Assembly (NCBI GenBank): GCA_001465025.1
Contig: LNDO01000094.1
Location: 62,001-126,000 of the forward strand
Direction of reading: 5' to 3'
DNA length: 64,000 nt
Origin: Pseudomonas sp. Ga0074129
GTDB taxonomy: Bacteria; Pseudomonadota; Gammaproteobacteria; Pseudomonadales; Pseudomonadaceae
The notes under the pieces were generated by a model. The model saw only the letters and a list, made by a program, of their open reading frames with translations. It made no database searches and had not been told where the DNA came from. Position numbers and translations under genes: made by a program. Positions 45,918 to 55,565 of this stretch are shown here, piece by piece (position 1 is the first letter of the stretch; each line of letters opens with the position of its first letter).

Positions 45918-47927
45918 ATGTCCCGACTGAACCCCCGGCAGCAAGAAGCCGTGAACTATGTCGGCGGCCCACTTTTGGTGCTCGCCGGCGCAGGTTCCGG
46001 CAAAACCAGCGTGATCACGCGCAAAATCGCCCATCTGGTGCAGAACTGCGGCATCCAGGCCCGGCACATCGTTGCCATGACCTTTACCAATAAAGCCGCG
46101 CGCGAGATGAAAGAACGCGTCGGCAGCCTGCTCAAAGGCCCGGAAGCCCGCGGCCTGACGGTGTCGACCTTCCACAACCTGGGCATGAACATCATCCGCA
46201 AGGAATATGCGGCGCTGGGCTACAAGCCGGGTTTCTCGATCTTCGACGAGGGCGATATCAAGGCGCTGCTCTCGGACATCATGCAAAAGGAATATGCCGG
46301 CGACGATGGCATCGACGAGATCAAGAATTACATCGGTAGTTGGAAGAATGATTTAGTCCTGCCCGAAGACGCCGTGGCCATGGCGCGCAACCCCAAGGAG
46401 CAGACCGCCGCTATCGTCTACCTGCACTACCAGCGCACACTCAAAGCCTACAACGCGGTGGACTTCGATGATCTGATCCTGATGCCGGTCAAGCTGTTTC
46501 AGGACAACCCAGACATCCTGGAAAAGTGGCAAAACCGCATTCGCTACCTGCTAGTCGACGAATACCAGGACACCAACGCTAGCCAATACCTGCTGGTGAA
46601 ATTGCTGGTGGGCATGCGCAACCAGTTCACTGTGGTGGGCGACGACGACCAGTCGATCTACGCCTGGCGCGGCGCGCGGCCGGAAAACCTGATGCTGCTG
46701 AAAGAGGACTACCCGTCGCTGAAGGTGGTGATGCTGGAGCAGAACTACCGCTCCACCAGCCGTATCCTCAAATGCGCCAACATCCTCATTGCCAACAACC
46801 CGCATGCCTTCGAGAAGCAACTGTGGAGCGAGATGGGCATGGGCGACGAGATTCGCGTGATCCGCTGCCGTAACGAAGATGCCGAGTGTGAACGCGTGGC
46901 ATTGGAAATCCTCACCGAGCACCTGCGCACGCAGCGGCCTTACAGTGACTACGCCATCCTTTACCGGGGTAACTACCAGGCCAAGCTGATGGAGTTGAAG
47001 CTGCAGCACCACCAGATTCCTTATCGTCTGTCCGGCGGCACCAGCTTCTTCGCCCGGCAAGAGGTGAAGGATTTGATGAGTTACTTCCGCCTGCTGGTCA
47101 ACCCGGATGACGACAACGCCTTTCTGCGCGTGATCAACGTGCCGCGCCGTGAAATCGGCTCAACCACCCTAGAAAAACTCGGCAACTACGCCACCAGCCG
47201 CAAAATCAGCATGTACGCCGCCGCTGGCGAAATCGGCCTGGGCGAACAGTTGGATGCACGCTACACCGAACGCCTCGCGCGCTTTACCAAATGGATGGAC
47301 CGGGTGCGCCAGGAATGCGCGCAGAACGACCCGATTGCCGCCATTCGCAGCATGGTCATGGATATCGACTACGAGAACTGGCTACGCCAGAACGCCTCCA
47401 ACGACAAAGTTGCCGACGCGCGCATGGGCAACGTCTGGTTCCTCGTCGAAGCGCTGAAAAACACCTTGGAGCGCGACGAAGATGGCGAGATGACCATCGA
47501 GGACGCCATCGGCAAACTGGTGCTGCGCGACATGCTCGAACGTCAGCAGGAAGAGGAAGAAGGTGCCGAGGGCGTGCAGATGATGACCCTGCATGCGTCC
47601 AAAGGGCTGGAATACCCGTCGGTGTACATCCTCGGCGTGGAGGAAGAAATCCTCCCGCACCGCTCCAGTATCGAGGCCGATACGGTTGAGGAAGAGCGCC
47701 GCCTGGCTTACGTGGGCATCACGCGCGCCAAACGCAACCTGACCATGACCTTCGCCGCTAAGCGCAAACAATATGGCGAGATCATCGACTGTTCACCGAG
47801 CCGCTTCCTTGATGAATTGCCGCCGGAGGATCTGGTATGGGAAGGCCTGGAGGACGCCGCCCCGGAGGTCAAAGCCGCCACCGGCAACTCGGCACTGGCC
47901 AACATGCGGGCGATGCTGAAAAAATAG
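45918..47927 (+). CDS. rep: ATP-dependent DNA helicase Rep
   Basis: 669-residue UvrD-like SF1 helicase that aids replication fork progress through protein blocks. Walker A (AGAGSGKTSVI), motif II (VDEYQDTN), GDDDQSIYAWRGA, motif V/VI (LHASKGLEYPSVY and VGITRAKRNL) are all intact. The true start is the ATG at 45918 (MSRLNPRQQEAVNYV); the upstream open frame covers the promoter. Divergent from the ProE-like gene. Confidence 0.97.
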   Translation: MSRLNPRQQEAVNYVGGPLLVLAGAGSGKTSVITRKIAHLVQNCGIQARHIVAMTFTNKAAREMKERVGSLLKGPEARGLTVSTFHNLGMNIIRKEYAALGYKPGFSIFDEGDIKALLSDIMQKEYAGDDGIDEIKNYIGSWKNDLVLPEDAVAMARNPKEQTAAIVYLHYQRTLKAYNAVDFDDLILMPVKLFQDNPDILEKWQNRIRYLLVDEYQDTNASQYLLVKLLVGMRNQFTVVGDDDQSIYAWRGARPENLMLLKEDYPSLKVVMLEQNYRSTSRILKCANILIANNPHAFEKQLWSEMGMGDEIRVIRCRNEDAECERVALEILTEHLRTQRPYSDYAILYRGNYQAKLMELKLQHHQIPYRLSGGTSFFARQEVKDLMSYFRLLVNPDDDNAFLRVINVPRREIGSTTLEKLGNYATSRKISMYAAAGEIGLGEQLDARYTERLARFTKWMDRVRQECAQNDPIAAIRSMVMDIDYENWLRQNASNDKVADARMGNVWFLVEALKNTLERDEDGEMTIEDAIGKLVLRDMLERQQEEEEGAEGVQMMTLHASKGLEYPSVYILGVEEEILPHRSSIEADTVEEERRLAYVGITRAKRNLTMTFAAKRKQYGEIIDCSPSRFLDELPPEDLVWEGLEDAAPEVKAATGNSALANMRAMLKK

Positions 47928-47983
47928 TCACGCAGCGACGCTGCCAGTAATGTGGCCGCCAGGAATAATTGATTAATCACGAG

Positions 47984-48080
47984 GTAGGTTGGGTTGAGGA
48001 ACGAAGCCCAACAAGGCGAGTGACATGCCATGCGGCACCCAATGTTGGGCTTCGCCGCTGCGCGCCTCAACCCAACCTAC
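47984..48080. repeat. Nested inverted repeat between rep and xpt
   Basis: Outer perfect 15-bp arms GTAGGTTGGGTTGAG (47984-47998) and its complement (48066-48080); inner perfect 12-bp arms CGAAGCCCAACA / TGTTGGGCTTCG (48002-48013, 48043-48054). A half motif (AAGCCCAACCTACA) appears at 53561. Known Pseudomonas-type extragenic repeat by style. Confidence 0.75.
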
Positions 48081-48109
48081 ATCGCAACCCATCCTACGCA
48101 AAACACTAG

Positions 48110-48700
<591 letters not shown>

Positions 48701-48750
48701 TACACCCGCGAGCGCCAGGATGCTTGGCGCCCGTTTAAGTATCAGGCAAT

Positions 48751-48776
48751 AAAAAACCGCCCGAAGGCGGTTTTTT
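48751..48776. terminator. Terminator shared by xpt and the cytochrome gene
   Basis: Perfect 11-bp stem AAAAAACCGCC / GGCGGTTTTTT with a CGAA tetraloop between two convergent genes. Works in both directions. Confidence 0.92.
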
Positions 48777-48792
48777 GGTTAATGCCAAGCGC

Positions 48793-49215
48793 TTACAGGC
48801 CAGACATTTTGACGATGGCTTCACGCAGCTCATCATCGGTGCAATCGGCACAGGTGCCTTTTGGCGGCATGGCATTGATACCGGCGATTGCTGTTTTCAG
48901 GATAGCGTCTACGCCACCTTCTTTATCCGCACGCGCTTTCCAAGCTGGGGTATCGCCGATTTTCGGCGCGCCCAAAATACCTGGGGTATGGCAGGCGGCG
49001 CAGTGCTTGGCAATGATGTCGTCAGCTGTGCGCGCAGCGCCGCCGGCGACAACCGCAACAGCACCCACACCTTTGCACTCTTCACCCATCACACAGACTT
49101 CACCCACCGGCTTCAGTCGCTCGGCAATGGCGTCGTCGGTCGTGGCCTGAGCAGTCACTGCCCACAGGGCCAATACGGTAGCCGGTGCTACCAACAGCTT
49201 TTTAATCAGGTTCAC
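48793..49215 (-). CDS. cycB: Cytochrome c5
   Basis: 140-residue periplasmic monohaem c-type cytochrome. A signal peptide (LLVAPATVLALWAVTAQA) is followed by CAACH haem motif (~residue 72) and a C-terminal methionine ligand in AMPPKGTC. Two extra cysteines (CADC) form the typical c5 disulfide. A 15-20 residue linker precedes the haem domain. Electron carrier to terminal oxidases. Between xpt and pauR as in PAO1 (PA5300). Confidence 0.93.
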   Translation of the reverse strand: MNLIKKLLVAPATVLALWAVTAQATTDDAIAERLKPVGEVCVMGEECKGVGAVAVVAGGAARTADDIIAKHCAACHTPGILGAPKIGDTPAWKARADKEGGVDAILKTAIAGINAMPPKGTCADCTDDELREAIVKMSGL

Positions 49216-49324
49216 GGTACACCCTCTTCGTGGCTAGTCACGCTCGCGGCCACGGTTTCGCGAGCCACGTCAGTATAACGGTAAGCCGGTTGCGCTGAAA
49301 CAACCCAGATTGTCGCAGGGTTAT

Positions 49325-49873
49325 TTAGAAATTAGCCGGCGTGGTGGCGCTAATCAACCGAGCGGGTTGCTCAAACGGGTTGCGAAAGCGATGCGGCTTG
49401 CTGCTCTCAAAGTAGTAACTGTCGCCAGGCTCCAGGATAAACACCTCCTCGCCCACGGTCAGTTCCAACTTGCCCTCCACCAACATGCCGGCCTCTTCGC
49501 CTTCATGGGCGTACATTTCGTCGCCTGTGTCGGTGCCGCTGGGGTAGGTTTCATCAAGGAAGGAGATGGCCCGCGTCGGGTGCGCCTTGCCCACCAGTTT
49601 CATGGTGATGGCTCCGCTGCAGATGTCGGTCAGTTCCTCCGCACGGTAGACCACTTGGGCCTGATTGTCCGGCTCTACATCCAGAGAAAAGAATTCCACC
49701 AGCGACATGGGAATACCGGCCAGCACCTTTTTCAACGAACTGATCGAAGGGCTTACGCTGTTCTTCTCGATCATCGAAATGGTGCTGTTGGTGACGCCCG
49801 CCCGTTTGGCGAGTTCACGCTGGGAAAGGCCTTTGAGTTTACGAATGGATTGCAGTCGAACACCGACGTCCAA
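49325..49873 (-). CDS. pauR: XRE-cupin repressor of polyamine catabolism, PauR-like
   Basis: 182 residues: helix-turn-helix LSQRELAKRAGVTNSTISMIE and a C-terminal cupin (EEAGMLVEGKLELTVGEEVF). The order with dadX, a RidA protein and dadA matches PA5301-PA5304; in P. aeruginosa PauR represses polyamine catabolic pau/kau genes. The start is not ATG: TTG 49873 has AAGGGGG eight bases upstream and gives 182 residues, as I recall for PauR. In-frame starts further upstream lack ribosome binding sites. Operators upstream of the pauB-like gene at 54233 could be its targets. Confidence 0.88.
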   Translation of the reverse strand: MDVGVRLQSIRKLKGLSQRELAKRAGVTNSTISMIEKNSVSPSISSLKKVLAGIPMSLVEFFSLDVEPDNQAQVVYRAEELTDICSGAITMKLVGKAHPTRAISFLDETYPSGTDTGDEMYAHEGEEAGMLVEGKLELTVGEEVFILEPGDSYYFESSKPHRFRNPFEQPARLISATTPANF

Positions 49874-49974
49874 TGCTGGAGCCCCCTTGGGAGAGATACG
49901 GAAAAGTGGCCGTATCATCGCATAGCGTTCAGAATTTACAACACCTGTGTTCAAACTCATCGCAGCCGGGGCTT

Positions 49975-51048
49975 TTAATCCCCGAGATAGAGCAGCGGCA
50001 CCCGGCGCAGGTTGCAAAACAACTGATAAGGGATGCTCTGCGCCTGCTGGGCCACCTCGCTGGCCAACACCTGTTTGCCCCACAGTTCGACGCGGCTGCC
50101 CAGGCCCGCGTGGGGCAGATCGGTCAAATCAACGGTGAGCATGTCCATCGACACACGACCAATCAAGCGGGTGAGTTGACCGTCGACCGCCACCGGCGTG
50201 CCGGTCGGTGCATGGCGCGGGTAACCGTCGGCATAGCCCATGGCGACCACACCGACGCGAGTCGGCCGCTCGCTGACAAAGCGCGCACCATAGCCCACCG
50301 GCTCGCCGGCCGGCAGTTCGCGCACGCTGATGATCTTCGACTCCAGAGTCATCACCGGCTGCAACCGCGCGGCCACGGCCTGCGCCTGCTCGAACGGGGT
50401 GGCGCCGTAGAGCATGATGCCGGGACGCACCCAGTCGCTCGGCACATTGGGCCAACCCAATACGGCTGGCGAATTACGCAGGCTGACCTCGGCGACTATG
50501 CCCTGGCGCGCCTGCTGAAATACCGCCAGCTGTTCCTCACTGCGCGGGCAGTCCAGCTCATCGGCGCGAGCGAAATGGCTCATCAGCACCACCTTCGCCA
50601 CCTTGCCGCTGGCCAGCAAACGTTGATAGGCCGCCTGATAATCCGCAGGGTGCAGCCCCACGCGGTGCATGCCGCTGTCCATCTTTAACCAGACCGTCAG
50701 CGGCGTGCGGATAGCGCTGCGCTCAATCGCCTCTAACTGCCACGACGAATGCACCACACACCAAAGATCATACTGCTCGATCAGCGGCAATTCGTCGGCC
50801 TCAAAAAAACCTTCCAGCAACAGGATCGGCCCACGAATACCGGCCTCGCGCAGTTGCAGCGCTTCCTCGATGCAGGCCACGGCAAAACCGTCGGCCTGCT
50901 CCTGCAACGCCTGCGCACAACGCACCGCGCCATGGCCGTAGGCATCCGCCTTGATCACCGCCAAAGCGCGTGCGCCGCTGACCTCGCGGGCCAATTGGTA
51001 GTTGTGACGCAAAGCTTGCAGGTCGATCAGGGCGCGGGAAGGACGCAT
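49975..51048 (-). CDS. dadX: Alanine racemase, catabolic
   Basis: 357 residues, PLP-dependent racemisation of L- and D-alanine. The PLP lysine is Lys33 in [12 protein letters not shown]; the C-terminal catalytic tyrosine lies in VGYGARF. Context with dadA and lrp indicates the catabolic DadX isozyme, making D-alanine for the dehydrogenase. A terminator-like hairpin separates it from ridA. pauR follows after 100 bp. Confidence 0.96.
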   Translation of the reverse strand: MRPSRALIDLQALRHNYQLAREVSGARALAVIKADAYGHGAVRCAQALQEQADGFAVACIEEALQLREAGIRGPILLLEGFFEADELPLIEQYDLWCVVHSSWQLEAIERSAIRTPLTVWLKMDSGMHRVGLHPADYQAAYQRLLASGKVAKVVLMSHFARADELDCPRSEEQLAVFQQARQGIVAEVSLRNSPAVLGWPNVPSDWVRPGIMLYGATPFEQAQAVAARLQPVMTLESKIISVRELPAGEPVGYGARFVSERPTRVGVVAMGYADGYPRHAPTGTPVAVDGQLTRLIGRVSMDMLTVDLTDLPHAGLGSRVELWGKQVLASEVAQQAQSIPYQLFCNLRRVPLLYLGD

Positions 51049-51081
51049 GACGTTCTCGGCTATCAGCAGTTTTCAGACTAT

Positions 51082-51107
51082 AAAAAAGCCCGGTGTGATG
51101 GCCGGGC
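51082..51107 (-). terminator. Terminator or attenuator between ridA and dadX
   Basis: GCCCGG / CCGGGC stem with an 8-nt loop. On the minus strand it is followed by T6 (TTTTTTATAG). It lies 31 bp after the ridA stop and 34 bp before the dadX start. Confidence 0.75.
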
Positions 51108-51137
51108 AAACACTTATCGCAAACGGGACGGGCGGCG

Positions 51138-51488
51138 TTATAGCGCGGCCACGATCATCATTTCCACCAGCACTTCAGGCTTGTACATCTTTGCCTCGAC
51201 GCAAGCGCGAGCGGGCGCGGCACCGGGGGCAACCCAGGCATCCCAGACCTCATTGAGGCCGGCGTAATCGCGGTCCATGTCCTTGAGGTAGATGGTCACG
51301 GAGAGGATCTTCGACTTGTCGCTGCCGGCCTCGGCCAGCAGGCGATCCGTACTGGCCAGGGTCTCGCGGGTTTGCTGCACGATATCACCACTCAGATCGT
51401 CCGCCAGTTGCCCGGCCAGGTAGACCGTACCGTTATGGATGACGATTTCGCTGTAGCGACTTTCAGTGTGCAGGCGCTGTACTGACAT
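51138..51488 (-). CDS. RidA family reactive-intermediate deaminase
   Basis: 116 residues. Hydrolyses enamine/imine products of PLP and flavin enzymes to ketoacids. The RidA core [19 protein letters not shown], the [17 protein letters not shown] stretch and the arginine in [11 protein letters not shown] are present. AGGAGA lies 9 bp upstream of the ATG; the start overlaps the dadA end by 26 bp. DadA makes 2-iminopropanoate from alanine, so this protein may clear that product. PAO1 PA5303 is in the same place. Confidence 0.93.
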   Translation of the reverse strand: MSVQRLHTESRYSEIVIHNGTVYLAGQLADDLSGDIVQQTRETLASTDRLLAEAGSDKSKILSVTIYLKDMDRDYAGLNEVWDAWVAPGAAPARACVEAKMYKPEVLVEMMIVAAL

Positions 51489-52761
51489 GCTTGTGATTCT
51501 CCTGGGAACGACTGTAACGAGAAATATCCAGGCCTTCGGCGCTGATCTGCGGACGCTTTTTTGCCATCAGATCGGCAAGCAGGCGACCGGAGCCGCAGGC
51601 CATGGTCCAGCCCAGTGTGCCGTGACCGGTGTTGAGGAACAAATTGCGTAAGCCGGTGGCACCGACAATTGGTGTGCCGTCCGGGGTGGCCGGCCGCAGC
51701 CCGGTCCAAAATTCGGCCTGGCGCAGGTCGCCGCCCTGCGGGTAAAGATCGGCGGTGATCATTTCCAGGGTTTCGCGGCGACGCGGGTTGAGGCTCAGGT
51801 CAAAACCGGCAATCTCAGCCATGCCACCGACGCGGATGCGGTTGTCGAAACGGGTAATCGCCACCTTGTAGGTTTCATCGAGGATGGTCGAGGTGGGCGC
51901 CATCGCCACATTGGTGATGGGCACAGTCAGCGAGTAACCCTTGAGTGGGTACACCGGCGCTTTGATACCCAGCGGCTTAAGCAATTGCGGGCTGAAACTG
52001 CCAAGCGCCAGCACGTAGCGGTCGGCGGTTTCCAGCTTGCCATCGATCCACACGCCATTGACCCGGTCACCCACCGCGTCGATGCGCTGGATGTTCTGAC
52101 CGAAGCGGAATTCCACACCCAGCGCTTTGGCCATTTCCGCCAGCTTGGTGGTGAACAGCTGGCAATCGCCGGTCTGGTCATTCGGCAAACGCAGCGCGCC
52201 GGCCAGTTTGTCGGTCACTGCCGCCAGCGCTGGTTCAACGCGGGCAATACCGGCGCGGTCGAGCAACTCGTAAGGCACGCCCGACTGCTTCAGCACCGCG
52301 ATGTCTTTGGCGGCGTTGTCCAATTGCGCTTGAGTACGGAACAGCTGAGTAGTCCCCAACGTACGGCCTTCGTAGGCGATACCGGTCTCGGCGCGCAGTT
52401 CGTCAAGGCAGTCACGGCTGTATTCGGACAGGCGCACCATGCGCTCTTTGTTCACCGCGTAACGGCTGGCAGTGCAGTTGCGCAGCATCTGCGCCATCCA
52501 CAGGTATTGATCGATATCGGCGGTGGCCTTGATCGCCAGCGGAGCGTGCTTTTGCAGCAACCATTTGATGGCTTTCAGCGGCACGCCCGGCGCGGCCCAC
52601 GGCGAGGCGTAGCCCGGAGACACCTGACCGGCGTTAGCGAAGCTGGTTTCCATGGCCGGGGCCGCCTGCCGGTCGACCACCACCACTTCAAAGCCCTGAC
52701 GCGCCAGGTAATACGCACTGGCTGTACCAATCACACCGCTGCCGAGAATCAGAACCCGCAT
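51463..52761 (-). CDS. dadA: D-amino acid dehydrogenase, small subunit
   Basis: 432-residue FAD flavoprotein oxidising D-alanine to pyruvate and ammonia and passing electrons to the respiratory chain. The dinucleotide motif [20 protein letters not shown] is at the N-terminus; C-terminal [17 protein letters not shown] and [20 protein letters not shown] complete the family pattern. The ATG at 52761 has GGAG 6-9 bp upstream and matches the usual start; an extension to 52809 is unlikely. Divergent from lrp. Confidence 0.97.
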   Translation of the reverse strand: MRVLILGSGVIGTASAYYLARQGFEVVVVDRQAAPAMETSFANAGQVSPGYASPWAAPGVPLKAIKWLLQKHAPLAIKATADIDQYLWMAQMLRNCTASRYAVNKERMVRLSEYSRDCLDELRAETGIAYEGRTLGTTQLFRTQAQLDNAAKDIAVLKQSGVPYELLDRAGIARVEPALAAVTDKLAGALRLPNDQTGDCQLFTTKLAEMAKALGVEFRFGQNIQRIDAVGDRVNGVWIDGKLETADRYVLALGSFSPQLLKPLGIKAPVYPLKGYSLTVPITNVAMAPTSTILDETYKVAITRFDNRIRVGGMAEIAGFDLSLNPRRRETLEMITADLYPQGGDLRQAEFWTGLRPATPDGTPIVGATGLRNLFLNTGHGTLGWTMACGSGRLLADLMAKKRPQISAEGLDISRYSRSQENHKHVSTAPAH

Positions 52762-52915
52762 ACCGCTCTCCTCGCCGCGACAACGCGCGACGGATATTCT
52801 TGAGATCACAATTGAGCGCAGTATAGGAAGAGATCAGCAGTGCTTTTCACTATATAAATAGCTATATTTGGCGACAATTCTTGGCAATATCGCCTTCCGC
52901 AGAGGGGTATCCACC
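52762..52915. promoter_or_regulatory. Divergent dadA/lrp control region
   Basis: 154 bp between dadA and lrp. A good minus-strand -10 TATACT (52820-52825) serves dadA. AT-rich stretch at 52848-52868 (CTATATAAATAGCTATATTTG) fits Lrp binding, which in P. aeruginosa activates dadA with alanine as signal. The sites are inferred by position. Confidence 0.5.
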
Positions 52916-53404
52916 ATGCGCACCCAGCACCAAAGCCGCCGCGAACTGGACAAAATCGACCGCAATATCCTGCGCATCCTGCAGGAAGACGGGCGTATCA
53001 GCTTTACCGAACTGGGTGAGCGGGTTGGCCTGTCGACCACGCCCTGCACCGAGCGCGTGCGCCGCCTGGAGCGCGAAGGCATCATCATGGGCTATCACGC
53101 CCGGCTCAATCCGCAGCAGCTCAAGGCCAGCCTGTTGGTGTTTGTCGAGATCAGCCTGGACTACAAATCCGGCGACACCTTCGAGGAGTTCCGCCGCGCG
53201 GTGCTCAAGCTGCCGCACGTACTCGAATGCCACCTGGTTTCCGGCGACTTCGACTACCTGGTGAAGGCGCGCATCAACGAGATGGCCAGCTACCGCAAGC
53301 TGCTCGGCGACATCCTGCTCAAGCTGCCACATGTGCGCGAGTCGAAGAGCTACATCGTCATGGAAGAAGTGAAAGAAAGCCTGAGCCTGCCGATTGCCGA
53401 CTGA
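52916..53404 (+). CDS. lrp: Leucine-responsive regulatory protein, DadR type
   Basis: 162-residue Lrp/AsnC regulator. Winged HTH (LDKIDRNILRILQEDGRISFTELGERVGLSTTPCTERVRRLE) then the RAM effector domain (LKASLLVFVEISLDYKSG). Start at the ATG at 52916 with AGAGGGG upstream. In PAO1 the equivalent (PA5308) activates dadAX in response to L-alanine. Divergent from dadA with shared control region. Confidence 0.95.
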   Translation: MRTQHQSRRELDKIDRNILRILQEDGRISFTELGERVGLSTTPCTERVRRLEREGIIMGYHARLNPQQLKASLLVFVEISLDYKSGDTFEEFRRAVLKLPHVLECHLVSGDFDYLVKARINEMASYRKLLGDILLKLPHVRESKSYIVMEEVKESLSLPIAD

Positions 53405-53461
53405 CGCCCATACTGCGCCCGCTAGAACGCCGCCCGATTGGTGAGAACGCGGCTGCGCCAA

Positions 53462-53544
53462 GCGCCGCTAAAGCCCCTCCCACAGATTGCCGCGCACGTG
53501 GCCGCCACAGGCAGCACTCCCCGTGGGAGGGGCTTTAGCGGCGA
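53462..53544. repeat. REP-like inverted repeat pair after lrp
   Basis: Copies at 53462-53483 (GCGCCGCTAAAGCCCCTCCC and two more bases) and inverted at 53523-53544, 39 bp apart. Same family as 2688-2745 and 24906-24927. Likely terminates or stabilises the lrp message. Confidence 0.8.
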
Positions 53545-53569
53545 TAGAATCAGATTATCCAAGCCCAAC

Positions 53570-53887
53570 CTACACCAGCACCTGGCGGGTTGTGGCGATC
53601 AGCCGGTGCACCTGCTTTTCTACCGCAGGTTCAGTCATCTGCTCCGGCCCTTGGCCGCGCGGACACGGCAGGCTGGGCGTGGTGCCAAACAAGCGGCAGA
53701 TCAGCGGGCGCTGGTCATACACCGTGCACCCCTGCGGGCCGAGGTGCACGCAATTGTATTCCGCCAACGCGGCATCATGCTCGGCATCGCTTTTCACCGG
53801 CAGCCGCGACATTTCTTCGGATGAGGCGGTGACTGGTCCGCAGCAGTCATGGCAGCCCGGCACACAGGCAAAACTGGGAATCTGCAA
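53570..53887 (-). CDS. YkgJ-family cysteine cluster protein
   Basis: 105 residues. The cysteine pattern CVPGCHDCCG at the N-terminus, then CVHLGPQGCTVYDQRPLICRLFG, is the YkgJ (zinc- or iron-chelating) family signature. No ATG is available in frame; TTG 53887 is the most plausible start. The operator at 53902-53923 lies 15-36 bp upstream, which suggests the gene is under the same control as the pauB-like gene. Function unknown. Confidence 0.85.
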   Translation of the reverse strand: MQIPSFACVPGCHDCCGPVTASSEEMSRLPVKSDAEHDAALAEYNCVHLGPQGCTVYDQRPLICRLFGTTPSLPCPRGQGPEQMTEPAVEKQVHRLIATTRQVLV

Positions 53888-53901
53888 ACGCAGCGTGTGT
53901 T

Positions 53902-53923
53902 GGATGAAAATAAAGTTTCATCC
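53902..53923 (+). promoter_or_regulatory. Operator-like palindrome 1 (GGATGA-N10-TCATCC)
   Basis: Imperfect 22-bp palindrome with 6-bp arms GGATGA and TCATCC around AAATAAAGTT. Its first 15 bases are exactly inverted at 54009-54023. Near-identical to site 2 at 21 of 22 positions. Candidate site for a polyamine regulator such as PauR. Confidence 0.6.
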
Positions 53924-54001
53924 TAAGCGCCCCGTTTTTCCTGGCCTCCAGCGGTGCCGTACATCGCTAAAGTATCATCCTTTCCGATACCAAATTTATA
54001 C

Positions 54002-54023
54002 GGATGACACTTTATTTTCATCC
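54002..54023 (-). promoter_or_regulatory. Operator-like palindrome 2 (GGATGA-N10-TCATCC)
   Basis: Same 22-bp element in inverted orientation, differing from site 1 at one base. The sites are 100 bp apart start to start, enough for repression looping. It lies 141 bp upstream of the -35 of the pauB-like gene. Confidence 0.6.
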
Positions 54024-54163
54024 CACAGCGTGTCGATCGTGCGACTGGTGCAACTCATAAACATCACCCTGACATACCGGCGCGCATAGTAACGGGACAT
54101 GGTGCCTAATCGCGGCAATTGCGCTATTAACCGACGAAAATCCGCTTATTTCACGATTAGCTC

Positions 54164-54193
54164 TTGGCGTTTGGCAAATCCCACGCTTATGCT
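54164..54193 (+). promoter_or_regulatory. Putative promoter of pauB-like gene
   Basis: TTGGCG (-35), 18-bp spacer, TATGCT (-10), 40 bp upstream of the ATG at 54233. Confidence 0.5.
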
Positions 54194-54232
54194 TCGTAAA
54201 ATTTTCCAAACACAAAAATCAGGATTCCACAC

Positions 54233-55546
54233 ATGAACGCCCGCGTTCACCAGCCGGTTCACAGCGACCAGCACGCCCGCTCCTACTACGCCGCCAGCAC
54301 CAACCGTCAACTCGACTACCCCGCCCTGCGCGGCGAAGTGCGAGTGGATGTGTGCATCGTCGGTGGTGGTTTTTCCGGCCTGAATACAGCCATCGAATTG
54401 GCGCAAAAAGGCTTTTCGGTCGCGTTGCTGGAGGCACACAAAATTGGCTGGGGGGCCAGCGGGCGCAACGGCGGGCAACTGATTCGCGGCGTCGGCCATG
54501 GCGTTGAGCAGTTTGAGCCGGTGATCGGCGCACAAGGCGTGCGCGAGCTGAAATTGATGGGCCTGGAAGCGGTGGAAATCGTCCGTGCGCGCATCCAGCA
54601 CTTCGCTATCGACTGCGACCTGACCTGGGGCTATTGCGACCTGGCCAACAAGCCCAGCCACCTCGAAGGCTTTGCCGAAGACATGGCCGAGCTGAAACAG
54701 CTGGGCTACCGCCACGAGATGCGCTTGTTGCAACCGGAGCAGATGCGCGAAGTGGTCGGCTCCGACCGCTACGTGGGCGGCATGATCGATATGGGCTCCG
54801 GCCACCTGCACCCACTCAACCTGGCCCTTGGCGAAGCCGCGGCGGCACAGGGTCTGGGCGTGCAGTTATTCGAGAACTCGGCGGTGACACGCATCGACTA
54901 TGGCCCAGAGGTCAAGGTGCACACCGCTCAGGGCGTGGTGCGCGCTGCCACCCTGGTGCTCGGCTGCAACGCTTACCTCAACGGCCTGAACAGCAATCTG
55001 GGCGGCAAGGTGCTGCCCGCGGGCAGCTATGTGATCGCCACCGAACCGTTGTCCGAGGCTGAAGCCAAAGCCATCATCCCGCAGAACATGGCCCTGTGTG
55101 ACCAGCGTGTGGCGCTGGACTATTACCGCCTATCGGCCGATCGCCGCTTGCTGTTCGGCGGTGCCTGCCACTATTCCGGACGCGACCCCGCTGACATCGC
55201 CGCGTACATGCGACCGAAGATGCTCGCGGTGTTCCCGCACCTGAACGACGTGCGCATCGACTACCAATGGGGCGGCATGATCGGCATCGGTGCCAACCGC
55301 CTGCCGCAAATCGGTCGCCTGAAAGACCAGGCTAACGTCTATTACGCCCAGGCCTATTCCGGCCACGGCGTGAATGCCACGCACCTGGCCGGCAAGTTGC
55401 TCGGCGAAGCCATCGCCGGTCAGGCCAGCAGCGGCTTCGATCTGTTCGCCAAAGTGCCGCACATGACCTTCCCTGGCGGCAAGCACCTGCGCTCGCCACT
55501 GCTGGCGCTGGGCATGCTCTGGCACCGGATGAAAGAGCTGATCTAA
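54233..55546 (+). CDS. pauB: FAD-dependent gamma-glutamylpolyamine oxidase (PauB-like)
   Basis: 437 residues, paralogue of the oxidase at 38075. Dinucleotide motif VDVCIVGGGFSGLNTAIELA, then WGASGRNGGQL and C-terminal YYAQAYSGHGVNATHLAGKL. Sits in the position of PA5309 (pauB4) in PAO1. Working with PauA and PauC enzymes it would oxidise gamma-glutamylated putrescine or cadaverine. Possible regulation through the paired upstream palindromes. Confidence 0.9.
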   Translation: MNARVHQPVHSDQHARSYYAASTNRQLDYPALRGEVRVDVCIVGGGFSGLNTAIELAQKGFSVALLEAHKIGWGASGRNGGQLIRGVGHGVEQFEPVIGAQGVRELKLMGLEAVEIVRARIQHFAIDCDLTWGYCDLANKPSHLEGFAEDMAELKQLGYRHEMRLLQPEQMREVVGSDRYVGGMIDMGSGHLHPLNLALGEAAAAQGLGVQLFENSAVTRIDYGPEVKVHTAQGVVRAATLVLGCNAYLNGLNSNLGGKVLPAGSYVIATEPLSEAEAKAIIPQNMALCDQRVALDYYRLSADRRLLFGGACHYSGRDPADIAAYMRPKMLAVFPHLNDVRIDYQWGGMIGIGANRLPQIGRLKDQANVYYAQAYSGHGVNATHLAGKLLGEAIAGQASSGFDLFAKVPHMTFPGGKHLRSPLLALGMLWHRMKELI

Positions 55547-55565
55547 CCCGCCGCGTCTCTGCCCG

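Larger units (their letters stand above)
53888..54232. other. Divergent control region between ykgJ and pauB-like gene
   Basis: 345 bp. It contains the two 22-bp operator-like palindromes, a GTATC-N9-GATAC dyad (53972-53990) and a promoter at 54164-54193, listed separately. No gene is supported. Confidence 0.6.

Noticed and set aside
53972..53990. GTATC-N9-GATAC as a third operator of the 22-bp type
   Set aside because: It shares only ATCATCC with the 22-bp element and lacks the GGATGA/TCATCC spacing, so it is not counted with the pair.
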